Shown here: positions 35,221 to 43,753 of the stretch, one piece after another
Numbering within the stretch: the first letter of the stretch is position 1
Layout: each line of letters starts with the position of its first letter
From: Sandaracinaceae bacterium
GTDB taxonomy: Bacteria > Myxococcota_A > Polyangia > Polyangiales > Houyiibacteriaceae
DNA length: 64,000 nt
NCBI GenBank assembly: GCA_020633075.1
Contig: JACKEI010000001.1
Location: forward strand, 1,488,001-1,552,000
Reading direction: 5' to 3'
Program-made: the position numbers and the translations under genes
Notes under the pieces: model-generated
The model's input: the letters and a program-made list of their open reading frames with translations, nothing else
Told to the model about the DNA's origin: nothing
The model's database searches: none

Positions 35221-36177
35221 TCAGACTCGGCGCGCAACCAGATCGTTCAGCAGCCCGGCCGCGGTGTCCGCGTCGTCCACGGTGACTGCCAACACGCGGT
35301 CGCCGCGCAGCTGTAGGCGCAGCCCCGGACCCTTGCGCAGCACCACGGCCGCGCGACCCATCAAGCGCAGGCTGCCGCGGTAGCCCCAGCCGCCCCACTC
35401 GAGCGGCTGGATCTCGATGGCCTCGGCCGTGACCACGTCACCCAACCGAACGCCGGTGCGCCAGAGCCCGAAGCTCCCCCAGCGCACCCACAGGCCGCGC
35501 TGGTCCACGCTAACCACCGCGGTGGCCATCTCGCTGCAGAGAGCAAGCCACACCGCGCCCGTGACCGTCAGCGCCGTTTGACCCAGCGCCAGGCCAACCA
35601 CCAGGAGCGCCCCACCGAGCGCCGCCAGCCCGTAGAGCCAAGGCGCTGTGACCCGCCGCACCCACACGGCGTGCTCGTCTGCCCGGAGGCCCACGGTCGC
35701 GGGCGCCCCCTGCCCTGCACCTTCGGCTGGCGTGTCTCCTGGCCAGCGCCGCGCCGCTAGGGACAGGAAGCTCCCGGCCGCAAGCGACACACAGAGGATG
35801 ATCGCGAGGTCCAGCAGGCTGGGCCCCGAGGCCGCGCGCCAGTCCACGACACCACGCTGTCCGCGCACCACCTGGCAGGCCACGCCAGCCAAGAACGCTG
35901 CGTGGGCACCACCCAACCCGGCGAGGGCTCGCCGGGCCCCGCTCGCGAGGCTGCGCGCCGCGGCTGCCCACCAGACGCTCACCACACCCAGCGCGGCCAA
36001 CCCGCCGATCAGCAGGCCAAACCCGAGCGGTGACGTGGCGCTCTGGGGATGCCCCGCAAGGTCCCACTGCGTGGCCATCGGGCTCGGCAGCTCCGCACGA
36101 AACAGCCACACGGGCGCAACGCTGAGCGCGCCGAGGATCAGCCCTGACACCGCCAACACCGCGCGTCGCCACGTCAC
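35221..36177 (-). CDS. DUF1648 membrane protein
   Basis: A protein of 318 aa. The DUF1648 signature lies near the N-terminus (LPSPMATQWDLAGHPQSATS), flanked by membrane helices. About five or six helices in total are seen up to residue 215. A soluble C-terminal part (WVRWGSFGLWRTGVRLGDV and beyond) resembles a PH-like domain. Members of this group are found paired with YtrA-type GntR regulators, as here: its start overlaps the GntR stop by 4 bp, so the two form an operon. The function is not established, though related SdpI-like proteins confer protection against membrane-active peptides. Confidence 0.8.
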   Translation of the reverse strand: MTWRRAVLAVSGLILGALSVAPVWLFRAELPSPMATQWDLAGHPQSATSPLGFGLLIGGLAALGVVSVWWAAAARSLASGARRALAGLGGAHAAFLAGVACQVVRGQRGVVDWRAASGPSLLDLAIILCVSLAAGSFLSLAARRWPGDTPAEGAGQGAPATVGLRADEHAVWVRRVTAPWLYGLAALGGALLVVGLALGQTALTVTGAVWLALCSEMATAVVSVDQRGLWVRWGSFGLWRTGVRLGDVVTAEAIEIQPLEWGGWGYRGSLRLMGRAAVVLRKGPGLRLQLRGDRVLAVTVDDADTAAGLLNDLVARRV

Positions 36178-36521
36178 AGCTGCGCCCTCACCAGCTCGAG
36201 AATGGCCTTGTCCGCAAAGCCGAGTCGCCGCGCGCCGCGCACGAACGCGGCGGCTAGTTGAACCACGGTAGCCTGCGCCTCCGCACCGGCCAGCACCGTG
36301 ACGCTGCGCCCCCGTCGCATCTCGATGAGCCCTTCGTCACGCAGCACGGCATAAGCAGCGCGCACGGTGTGCATGTTGACCCCCAGGGACTCGCCGAGCT
36401 CACGCACGGGCGGGAGCCGCTCACCGACGGTCAGCTCGCCGCTGGCGACCGCGCCGCGAATGGAGGACGCGATCTGCTCAAAGAGCGGGGTATCAGACCA
36501 AGGGTCGACTCGTATGAGCAT
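36174..36521 (-). CDS. GntR-family regulator, YtrA subfamily
   Basis: A protein of 115 aa, short as in YtrA-type regulators, with a winged HTH and a small helical tail instead of a ligand domain. The motif PLFEQIASSIRGAVASGEL and the recognition part LGVNMHTVRAAYAVLRDEGL are clear. The gene is first in the operon with the DUF1648 gene. A perfect inverted repeat overlaps its start codon and -10 region, giving an obvious autoregulation site. There is no Shine-Dalgarno and the -10 lies 8 nt before ATG, so the mRNA is probably leaderless. Confidence 0.9.
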   Translation of the reverse strand: MLIRVDPWSDTPLFEQIASSIRGAVASGELTVGERLPPVRELGESLGVNMHTVRAAYAVLRDEGLIEMRRGRSVTVLAGAEAQATVVQLAAAFVRGARRLGFADKAILELVRAQL

Positions 36522-36559
36522 GGTTCTAGTGTATATAGAACCAAATCTGAGTTTGACAA
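36521..36559 (-). promoter_or_regulatory. gntR promoter with overlapping operator
   Basis: TGGTTCTA-N7-TAGAACCA (36521-36543) is a perfect 8-bp-arm repeat that includes the first base of the gntR start codon. On the minus strand the -35 TTGTCA (36554-36559) and -10 TATACA (36530-36535) are 18 bp apart, and the repeat covers the -10. Binding of the GntR protein would block transcription. Confidence 0.65.
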
Positions 36560-36622
36560 GCTTCTTCTCGAGCGTGACTGATCGGGGTCTGCCACCTTCG
36601 TCTCGATGCCACGGAGACCATC

Positions 36623-38773
36623 ATGAGCGACAACCCACATCTCGAGAGCCTGCGCACCAGCGGGGCATTGGGACAGCTCGCGTCCGCGGACCAGGAGGTC
36701 CTCGCTCCTCTCTTGCGCGCCTCCACGGTTCCCGCCGGCGAGGTGCTCGTGCACGAAGGCGAAGCCGATCGCGCGGTGCACCTGATCGTCGCGGGACGTG
36801 CCCGTGTCGAGCGTGGCGGCTTCACCCTCGGCACCGCCAGCGTTGGTGACCACGTCGGTGAGCTCGCCCTCTTGGTGGGGCGCGCGCGGGCGGCCAGCGT
36901 GGTGGCGGAGACTCCCTTGTCCATTCTGACGCTCACCCATGACGACTTCACTCAGCTGGCCGAGCGCTGGCCCGGGGTCGCGCTGCGTCTGGTGCAGGCG
37001 CTGGTGGGGGGCATCGTCGACCGCTTGCACGACATGACCGACAGCGTGGGCCTGCTGTTGCACGAGCGCTCGCTGCCACAGCGGGCCACGGTGCAGGTGC
37101 GCCTTGGCGAGCGCAAGCTGGAGGTCCGCACTGGAACACGCGTCGGGAGCCTGTTGGCGGAGCACGGGTCCATGGACCGCGTGGTGGCTGCCCTCGTGGA
37201 CCAGCAGCCCACCTCCCTGGGCGCGCCGCTGCTGAACGCCTGCGCCGTCGAGCCCCTCAGCGTCGACCACTGGCAAGGTCAGCGCATTTATCGTGAGAGC
37301 CTCGGGCTCTTGTTGCTGGAGGCCGCCGCGCTCGAGCGCCCAGGGCTGCCCGTCCGCATGGGGCACTCGGCCGGATTTGCGCAGCGGGTGCTCGTGGCCG
37401 GCGTGGACGGCGAGGCGCGCGCCGAGCTGGCCGCCGTGATCCTGGCGCGCATGCGCGCGCTGGTGGAGCAAGACCTGCCACTGCGTCATGAGCTCTGGAC
37501 CCTAGGCGAGGCGCGGGCGCACTTTCGCGCGGTGGGCTGGGACAGCGCGCTCTCCCTGCTGGAGTCGTGGCGCAAGCCAGCGGTCGCCATGGCGAGCTAC
37601 GGGAGCGTCCAGACCCTCGCCTTCGGGCCGCTGGTCTCTCGGACGAGCGCCCTCGGCGGCTTCGACGTCGCCCCCGAGGCCGACGGGCTGCTCTTGCTCT
37701 ACGGGGACAAGGGCTCGTCCGCCGAAGAGCCTCCGAGCCCGAGTGCCGTCCCAGGCAGCCTGAAGCGAGCCCGGCTGGCCACGGAGCAACTCGCCACCAT
37801 GACGCGGCCCCCATCCCGCTGGCTGGCGACCCTCGGCATCGAGAGCGTCGGCGCGTTCAACCGCGCCTGCGTGACGGGCAGCGTGCCATCCATGATCCGC
37901 GTCAGCGAGGGCTTCCAAGAGAAGCGCATCGCGGACATCGCGGACCTCATCGCGCGCCGCGCCGAACAGGTGCGCGTGGTGTGCATCGCCGGGCCGTCCT
38001 CCACGGGCAAGACCACGTTCATCAAGCGCCTCAGCGTGCAGCTGCAGGTGAACGGCATCTCGCCGGTGGGCGTATCGCTGGACGACTACTACGTGGACCG
38101 CGACCACACCCCCCGAGACAAGGCGGGCGAGTACGACTACGAGGCCTTCGAGGCGCTGCGGACGGACCTGCTGCAGGCGCAGGTGAAGGGCCTTCTGGCA
38201 GGCGACGAGGTGCAGCTGGCGCGCTACGACTTCGCGAGCGGTGTCAGCCACCCGAGCGGTGGTAAGCGGCTGCGCCTGCGAGCCGGCGACGTGCTGCTGC
38301 TGGAGGGCATCCACGGACTGAACCCGGCCCTCTTGGCCACCCTCCCCGCCGCGGAGGTCTTTCGCATCTTCGTGTGCCCCCTGACCAACCTACCCTTCGA
38401 CCGGCTGCACCGCGTGCACGCCTCGGACGTGCGCCTGTTGCGGCGTATCGTCCGTGATCGCTTCACGCGGGGCAGCGACGCGGCCGGGACCATCCAGCGC
38501 TGGCCCAGCGTCAGAGCCGGTGAGCGCCAGCACATCTTCCCGTTTCAGCACCACGCGGACGCGGTCTTCGACACCTCCCTGGTCTACGAGCTGAGCGTCC
38601 TCAAGGTCTACGCCGAGCGGTATCTGCTGGAGGTGCCTCGCGACCACCCCTCCATGGGCGTCGCGTACTCGCTGCTGCAGCTGCTGGACCCCTTCGTGAC
38701 CATCTACCCCGACCAGGTCCCGTCCACGAGCATCCTCCGGGAGTTCATCGGCGGCAGCGCCTTCGACTACTAG
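36623..38773 (+). CDS. Uridine-kinase-type nucleoside kinase with cNMP, TGS and ThrRS-like domains
   Basis: A protein of 716 aa with four parts. A cyclic-nucleotide-binding domain comes first (about 15-140; VGDHVGELALLVGRARAASV). Next is a TGS domain (about 153-215). A region related to the second additional domain of threonyl-tRNA synthetase follows (about 225-370). A uridine kinase-like domain ends the protein, with P-loop GPSSTGKTT (457-465), SLDDYYVDRD and VLLLEGIHGLNP. TGS-ThrRS-like-kinase proteins are known from other bacteria; the N-terminal cNMP domain is the unusual part and suggests control by cAMP, cGMP or a related ligand. The Arg of the phosphate-binding cassette appears in GRARAAS. 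No HTH is present. GGAG lies 6 nt before ATG. Confidence 0.82.
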   Translation: MSDNPHLESLRTSGALGQLASADQEVLAPLLRASTVPAGEVLVHEGEADRAVHLIVAGRARVERGGFTLGTASVGDHVGELALLVGRARAASVVAETPLSILTLTHDDFTQLAERWPGVALRLVQALVGGIVDRLHDMTDSVGLLLHERSLPQRATVQVRLGERKLEVRTGTRVGSLLAEHGSMDRVVAALVDQQPTSLGAPLLNACAVEPLSVDHWQGQRIYRESLGLLLLEAAALERPGLPVRMGHSAGFAQRVLVAGVDGEARAELAAVILARMRALVEQDLPLRHELWTLGEARAHFRAVGWDSALSLLESWRKPAVAMASYGSVQTLAFGPLVSRTSALGGFDVAPEADGLLLLYGDKGSSAEEPPSPSAVPGSLKRARLATEQLATMTRPPSRWLATLGIESVGAFNRACVTGSVPSMIRVSEGFQEKRIADIADLIARRAEQVRVVCIAGPSSTGKTTFIKRLSVQLQVNGISPVGVSLDDYYVDRDHTPRDKAGEYDYEAFEALRTDLLQAQVKGLLAGDEVQLARYDFASGVSHPSGGKRLRLRAGDVLLLEGIHGLNPALLATLPAAEVFRIFVCPLTNLPFDRLHRVHASDVRLLRRIVRDRFTRGSDAAGTIQRWPSVRAGERQHIFPFQHHADAVFDTSLVYELSVLKVYAERYLLEVPRDHPSMGVAYSLLQLLDPFVTIYPDQVPSTSILREFIGGSAFDY

Positions 38774-38811
38774 ATAGAGCGCGACCCAAGCGCGGGCCCC
38801 TGCCTAGGAGC

Positions 38812-41031
38812 CTAACGCTCCTCGAGTGAGCGCAGCTCCAGGTCGGCGTGGCGCAGACGCTCTGCCACCAGGCGCGCGATGCGCTCGTAGACCAGGGCCG
38901 CCACGCCCGGGTCACCCGCGGCGAGTCGGTCGAAGGCCGCGCGCGGGAGGGCGTAGAGCTGCACGTCCGTGGCGGCCACCGCGTCGGCCGAGCGCACCCC
39001 ACCGTCCAGAAAGGTCACCTCGCCCAGGACCTCGTCGGAGCAGAGCGTGGCCAGGTGATGGACCTTCCCCCCTTCCAGAGGCAGCAGGATGCGCACACGG
39101 CCACTGCGGACGAAGACCAGGCTGTCACCGGCCTCCCCGTGGGCAAGGACGGTCGCACCGGCGGCGTGCGTGCTCTCGGTGATCACCGCCCGCAGCCCCG
39201 CCAGCTGCGTGTCGTCGAAGCCCGCGAAGAACGTGAGATGTTCCAGATCGAGCGCCAGGTCGACCTCGGTGGGGCGGTGCCCCGCGGCCTCCAGCAAGCG
39301 CTCTTCCATCCACTCGAGCCCTGCGTCCCGCGTCTCGAAGACGACGATGCCCTGCGCGTGTCCCACGCCCAGCTCCTCCAGGTAGCTCTCGATGTCTTGG
39401 CGTGAAGCCTTCGTCGACGGCATTCCGCACATCAGCAACGCGCCGCCTCGCTCGTGGAGTCGCGTCCGCATCTGCTCGAAGAAGCCGGCTGCCGTGTAGT
39501 CCACCGAGTCCACGCGCCGCAGGTCCAGCAAGATGTACCTACGCTTGTCCAGGTCTTGCTCCAGCTCGTTCAGCAGCTGGTCCGTCGTCCCGAAGAACAA
39601 GTCGTCGCGCAGCTCCACCAGGACGGCGTCCTGCCCCGCCTCGTCGAGCAGGTGGTTGGCGGCCTCGCCGCGGCGGCGCTTGGAGCGCACGGTGCGCAGG
39701 TCTCGCTTGCCACGGATCACGCTGGAGCGAATCTGGGCCCGTATCACGAACAGGATCGAGAGGCTGATGCCGACGACCGACGCCTGGATAAGCCCCACCC
39801 CCTCGGCCACGACCACGACCGCGACGATCACGAGGAAGTCCAGCCACGTGGAGCGGTGACGCAGCAGCCGGAACATCTTCCAGTCGAACATGCGGTAGGC
39901 GACCACCAAGAGGATTCCGGCGAGCGCGCCGACGGGCACCCAGGCCATGGCGCCTCCGAGCGCGGCGTAGGCCAGCAGCGCGAAGAGCCCGGCGAGCACC
40001 CCGCTGGCGATGGTCTTGCCCCCGCTGGTCACGTTCACCAGCGAAGGCCCCATCGTGCCAGCGCCGGCCATGCCCCCCAGCGCGAAGGAGGCCGCGTTGG
40101 CGGCTCCCTGCGCGAGCAGCTCGCGGTTGGAGTCGTGTCGGCGTCGGGTCAGCGCGTCCAACACCACCCCGGTCTTGAGCGTGTCGATCGACAGGAGCAC
40201 CGAGAGCGTCCCCGCCGGTGCGGCGACCAGCGCGACGTCGGCCCAGCTGACGCTCAGCAGCCCGCGCCCCCGAGCCACGGAAGCGTCCAGCAGGGAGCCC
40301 GAAGCCCGCACCGGGCCGAGCACCAGCGTGTTGCCGTCCATTTGGAGCAGCGCAGGCACGACGAGTCCGAGGGACAGGTACGCAAGGATGCCCGCCGTGA
40401 GGCCAAGGATCGCGGCCGGCACCCGCTTCACGACGCGCGGGGCGACGAGCGTGACGACGATGGTGACGACACCCACGACGATGCTGGGCCAACGCCACAT
40501 GGCGGGCGCCGACAGGGCCTCGAGCACTCCGGTTCCCGTCGGCGCGCCCAGCAGCTTGGGGAGCTGTCCCAACGCGATGATGAGACCCACGCCGGACAGA
40601 TACCCGCTCACCACTTGGTGTGGGATGTACTTGATCAGCCTTCCTGCGCGCACCGCACCGTAGACGAGCTGCAGTCCGGAGGAGAGCAAGGCCGTGAGCG
40701 CCAAGAGTCCCATCACGCGGCCTGGCTCGAGCTGCTGTCGCTGCGCGAGGTCCAGCGCCAGCCCCGAGAGCACCGCGGCGGCCGGGGCGCAGGGGGCCGT
40801 GATGAACCCGGGGTTGCGGCCTACCAGCGGGGCCACCACGCCGAGCGCGATAGCCCCGACGATGCCCGTCAGGGCGCCCATGCCCGCGTAGTCGGCGCCC
40901 AAGGGAGCGTACACCAGCGCGCCGAAGGCAATGGCGGACGGGAACGCGACCAGCATGGCCGCGAGGCCTCCCCAGACGTCTGAGAGGCCCAGGCGGGGCG
41001 CCGGTGGTGGGTGGCTGAGGCCGCTGGTCAT
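38812..41031 (-). CDS. SulP-family anion transporter with STAS and cNMP-binding domains
   Basis: A protein of 739 aa. Residues about 20-415 are the SulP membrane part with 10 or more helices (VAFPSAIAFGALVYAPLGA near the start, FITAPCAPAAAVLSG). A STAS domain follows (about 460-585; VLVELRDDLFFGTTDQLLNE, YILLDLRRVDSVDYTAAGF). The C-terminus is a cyclic-nucleotide-binding domain (about 605-735; GDSLVFVRSGRVRILLPL, EVTFLDGGVRSADAVAAT). The substrate of SulP proteins (sulfate, bicarbonate, others) cannot be told from sequence. It is the last gene after DedA and another SulP on the same strand and converges on the kinase that also carries a cNMP domain. Confidence 0.88.
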   Translation of the reverse strand: MTSGLSHPPPAPRLGLSDVWGGLAAMLVAFPSAIAFGALVYAPLGADYAGMGALTGIVGAIALGVVAPLVGRNPGFITAPCAPAAAVLSGLALDLAQRQQLEPGRVMGLLALTALLSSGLQLVYGAVRAGRLIKYIPHQVVSGYLSGVGLIIALGQLPKLLGAPTGTGVLEALSAPAMWRWPSIVVGVVTIVVTLVAPRVVKRVPAAILGLTAGILAYLSLGLVVPALLQMDGNTLVLGPVRASGSLLDASVARGRGLLSVSWADVALVAAPAGTLSVLLSIDTLKTGVVLDALTRRRHDSNRELLAQGAANAASFALGGMAGAGTMGPSLVNVTSGGKTIASGVLAGLFALLAYAALGGAMAWVPVGALAGILLVVAYRMFDWKMFRLLRHRSTWLDFLVIVAVVVVAEGVGLIQASVVGISLSILFVIRAQIRSSVIRGKRDLRTVRSKRRRGEAANHLLDEAGQDAVLVELRDDLFFGTTDQLLNELEQDLDKRRYILLDLRRVDSVDYTAAGFFEQMRTRLHERGGALLMCGMPSTKASRQDIESYLEELGVGHAQGIVVFETRDAGLEWMEERLLEAAGHRPTEVDLALDLEHLTFFAGFDDTQLAGLRAVITESTHAAGATVLAHGEAGDSLVFVRSGRVRILLPLEGGKVHHLATLCSDEVLGEVTFLDGGVRSADAVAATDVQLYALPRAAFDRLAAGDPGVAALVYERIARLVAERLRHADLELRSLEER

Positions 41032-41086
41032 CTGCCCCGCAAGGTTGCCACATGTGAGGCAACCTGACCCCCCACGACGCGCACTC

Positions 41087-42964
41087 TCAGCCCGCTGCCG
41101 GGGGGCCTGAGCCCCGAGGCGAGTCGCCCACTGGCGCGCCGTGCCCGGCCTCTTGGGCTCGCTTCACCAGCTCGTGGGCATAGGCCACGGCCGCGCGCGT
41201 GGACGCCAGCAGCTCGGGCCGCTCTTGGAAGAGCGCGTCGGCACCAAACGACTCCACCAGCCCGGCCCTCTCGAAGGTCCTCCGCATGCCCGCGCGCACG
41301 CCGCACAAGATGAGCCGCCCGCCGGCCTGGCGCGCCTTGGCGGCGGCCTCACCAAAGGCCTCCGCCACCGTGACGTCCATGTTGTAAGCCTCTTGCACAC
41401 GGACCACGAGCACACGTCCGGGGATCACGCGGCGCACCAGCTCGGCCTGCAGCTCTTCGGCGGCTGCGAAGTACAGCTCCCCTTGCAGGTTGAGCACCAC
41501 CACCAAGGCGTCGGGGTCGTCGGCGACGTCCACGTCCTCCCGCAGCCCCCCCTCGGGCGTCTCGCTCAGCGCGCGCAGCTTGAAGCCCTCCGCCCGCCGG
41601 AGCGCGGAGTACACGGAGGTGGCGATCCCCACGAAGAGCGCCTTCTCCAGGTGCTCGGCGAAGAGCACGGCGATGAAGGTGCACACCAGCACCAGGCGGT
41701 CTCCCGAGGTGGTGCGAAACAAGGCCCGCAGGCGCGCCACGTTCATGAGCTTGAGGCCGATGTGCACCAGCGTGCCCGCCAACGCGGCGATGGGGATGGC
41801 GTTGGCCTGCGGGGCGAACACCAGCACGATCACCAACACCAACACGCCGGAGAGGATGCAGGACACGCGGGTGACCGCGCCGGCCTCGTGGTTGACCGCC
41901 GTGCGGCTGAAGGACCCGGACGACGCGAACCCGCCCACGGCACCAGCGGCCAGGTTGCAGAGCCCCTCGCCGATGAGCTGCTGGCTGGCGTTGAACGGGT
42001 GCCCCGCGCGAGCGGCGAGCGCCTTGCCAATGGCGATGGCTTCGACGGCCCCCATGAGCCCGATCGCCAGCGCAGGCCCCAGCAGCTCACGCCAAGAGAT
42101 GTGCGTGAACGTCGGCCAGCGCGGCCCCGGCAAGAAGCGCGACAGGGGCTCGATGTCCGCGATGACGCGCACGCGGTGAGCCGCCCCTGGCTCGGACAGT
42201 CCGAGCGCCCACACAGCGACGGTGACGCTCACCACCGCGACGAAGGGCCCCGGCAGGCGCCGCCCAATCCGCGGCTCGAAGCGCTGCAGCACGCGTACGA
42301 TGACGAAGGTGCTGGCTGCCACGGCCGCCGAGACCCAGTTCACGCCGTGCAGGGAGCGCAGGAAGCGCGCCAGGTCGAAGGCCGCGCAGCGGGGCGGCAC
42401 CCAGCCCCACAAGTCGGGCGCGAGGACGGAGCGGTCCACGCCGAAGAACGAGGCGAGCTGGTTGATGATGATGTACAGGCCGGCCCCGGCCGTGAAGCCC
42501 GTGAGGACCGGCTCGCTCACGAAGCGGGTCAGCGTGCCCAGGCGCGCGAGCCCCGCGCCAACCTGCATGAGCCCAATCAAGAGCGTGAGCAGGACGATGG
42601 CCTCGATGGCGTTGCCCTGCGCCGCGAAGAGCGCCGCGTTGCCCGCGATCATGACGACGATGGCGTTGGTGGGCCCGTTGATGAGGAACTCTGAGCTCCC
42701 GAAGGCGGCGCCGATGATGGACGCCGCCACCGCCGTGGCGAGCCCCGCCGCGGGCGGAAAGCCAGCGATGAGCGCGTAGGCCATGCCCTGCGGGATGGTG
42801 AAGAGGGCCGTGGTCAACCCAGCCACGAAGTCCGGCCGGAAGTTCGCGGCCCGGTACTCGCGTAGCGTCCGCATGAAGGGGAACGCCCGGAACCAAGCAG
42901 GCTCGCCCGGCCGCAGCACAGGCGGCTTGGGGTTGAGCGGAGGCGGTAGCACCGAGACGTTCAT
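41087..42964 (-). CDS. SulP-family anion transporter with STAS domain
   Basis: A protein of 625 aa. SulP signatures include FVAGLTTALFTIPQGMAYALIAGFPPAAGL and the later GFASSGSFSRTAVNHEAGA, typical of SLC26/SulP proteins. A STAS domain occupies about 480-590 (VVVLNLQGELYFAAAEELQ). It differs from the other SulP in the window and has no cNMP domain. ATG 42964, 7 bp after the DedA stop, was chosen because the alternative at 43012 overlaps DedA by 41 bp and adds a Pro-rich leader. The two SulP genes and dedA form one probable operon. The transported anion is not known. Confidence 0.88.
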   Translation of the reverse strand: MNVSVLPPPLNPKPPVLRPGEPAWFRAFPFMRTLREYRAANFRPDFVAGLTTALFTIPQGMAYALIAGFPPAAGLATAVAASIIGAAFGSSEFLINGPTNAIVVMIAGNAALFAAQGNAIEAIVLLTLLIGLMQVGAGLARLGTLTRFVSEPVLTGFTAGAGLYIIINQLASFFGVDRSVLAPDLWGWVPPRCAAFDLARFLRSLHGVNWVSAAVAASTFVIVRVLQRFEPRIGRRLPGPFVAVVSVTVAVWALGLSEPGAAHRVRVIADIEPLSRFLPGPRWPTFTHISWRELLGPALAIGLMGAVEAIAIGKALAARAGHPFNASQQLIGEGLCNLAAGAVGGFASSGSFSRTAVNHEAGAVTRVSCILSGVLVLVIVLVFAPQANAIPIAALAGTLVHIGLKLMNVARLRALFRTTSGDRLVLVCTFIAVLFAEHLEKALFVGIATSVYSALRRAEGFKLRALSETPEGGLREDVDVADDPDALVVVLNLQGELYFAAAEELQAELVRRVIPGRVLVVRVQEAYNMDVTVAEAFGEAAAKARQAGGRLILCGVRAGMRRTFERAGLVESFGADALFQERPELLASTRAAVAYAHELVKRAQEAGHGAPVGDSPRGSGPPAAG

Positions 42965-42971
42965 GGCGGGC

Positions 42972-43688
42972 TCACGTCCCGCTGGCTTCGGTGGTGTCGC
43001 CCAGGGTTCCATCAGCCAGCGCCTGGTCGCGCCGCATGACGCGTTGGCTGAACTTCACGTAGGCCACGAAGCCCAACACGAGCACGGGCAACCCGTAGAC
43101 CCAGTTGCTGCGGATCATGTCCTTGCCGCCGTGCACCAGCTCCGCGTAGCTCATGTCCGCCGTGTGGGTCCCCAGGAAGTACCCCACGGCGGTCAGGATG
43201 GTCACCCACAGCCCCGCGCCCAGCCCCGTCCAGACCGTGAAGCTGCGCAGCGGCATGCCCGACAAGCCCGCCGGGATGCTGATGAGCTGACGAATGCCGG
43301 GCAGCAAGCGGCACACGAAGGTGGCCCCTGCGCCGTAGTTGCGGAAGAGCTCCTCCGCGCGCTCGAGCTTGGCGGGGGGCAGCAGCACGTAGCGCCCGAA
43401 CTTCTGGAGGAAGGGCTGGCCCAGCTTGGCCGCCAGGCCGTAGTTCACGTAGGCGCCCAGCAGCGACCCGAGCACGCCCGCGAGGATGGCCGTGGCGGCG
43501 TCCAGCACGGGGGACGCGAAGGTGAGCTCGCCGCGCGCGGCCATGAAGCCAGCCGGGATCATCACCACCTCGCTGGGAAACGGGATGAACGAGCTCTCGA
43601 TGGTCATGAAGAGCACCACCAGCGCAAAGCCCCAGACGGGGGCCCAGACGGCAACAACTTCGATGTACTCGATCAACGCGTCGGTCAT
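42972..43688 (-). CDS. DedA-family membrane protein
   Basis: A protein of 238 aa with the DedA/VTT fold. Motifs are FMTIESSFIPFPSEVVMIPAG, GVLGSLLGAYVNYGLA, and FVCRLLPGIRQLISIPAGLSGM, which carries the conserved Arg-rich reentrant loop. E. coli homologues affect membrane homeostasis and polymyxin resistance, and some DedA proteins move lipids across membranes. GAGAGGG lies about 10 nt before ATG 43688. It is the first gene of the probable dedA-sulP-sulP operon. Confidence 0.92.
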   Translation of the reverse strand: MTDALIEYIEVVAVWAPVWGFALVVLFMTIESSFIPFPSEVVMIPAGFMAARGELTFASPVLDAATAILAGVLGSLLGAYVNYGLAAKLGQPFLQKFGRYVLLPPAKLERAEELFRNYGAGATFVCRLLPGIRQLISIPAGLSGMPLRSFTVWTGLGAGLWVTILTAVGYFLGTHTADMSYAELVHGGKDMIRSNWVYGLPVLVLGFVAYVKFSQRVMRRDQALADGTLGDTTEASGT

Positions 43689-43753
43689 GGTCGGCCCTCT
43701 CGGGGTCAGAGACGCGCGGAAGCTAGCACGTCCCCGGACCGCGCAAAGGGCTC

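Noticed and set aside
38806..38822. Small inverted repeat AGGAGC-N5-GCTCCT between the convergent kinase and SulP genes as a terminator
   Set aside because: The stem is only 6 bp with no T-run on either strand, and it lies across the SulP stop.
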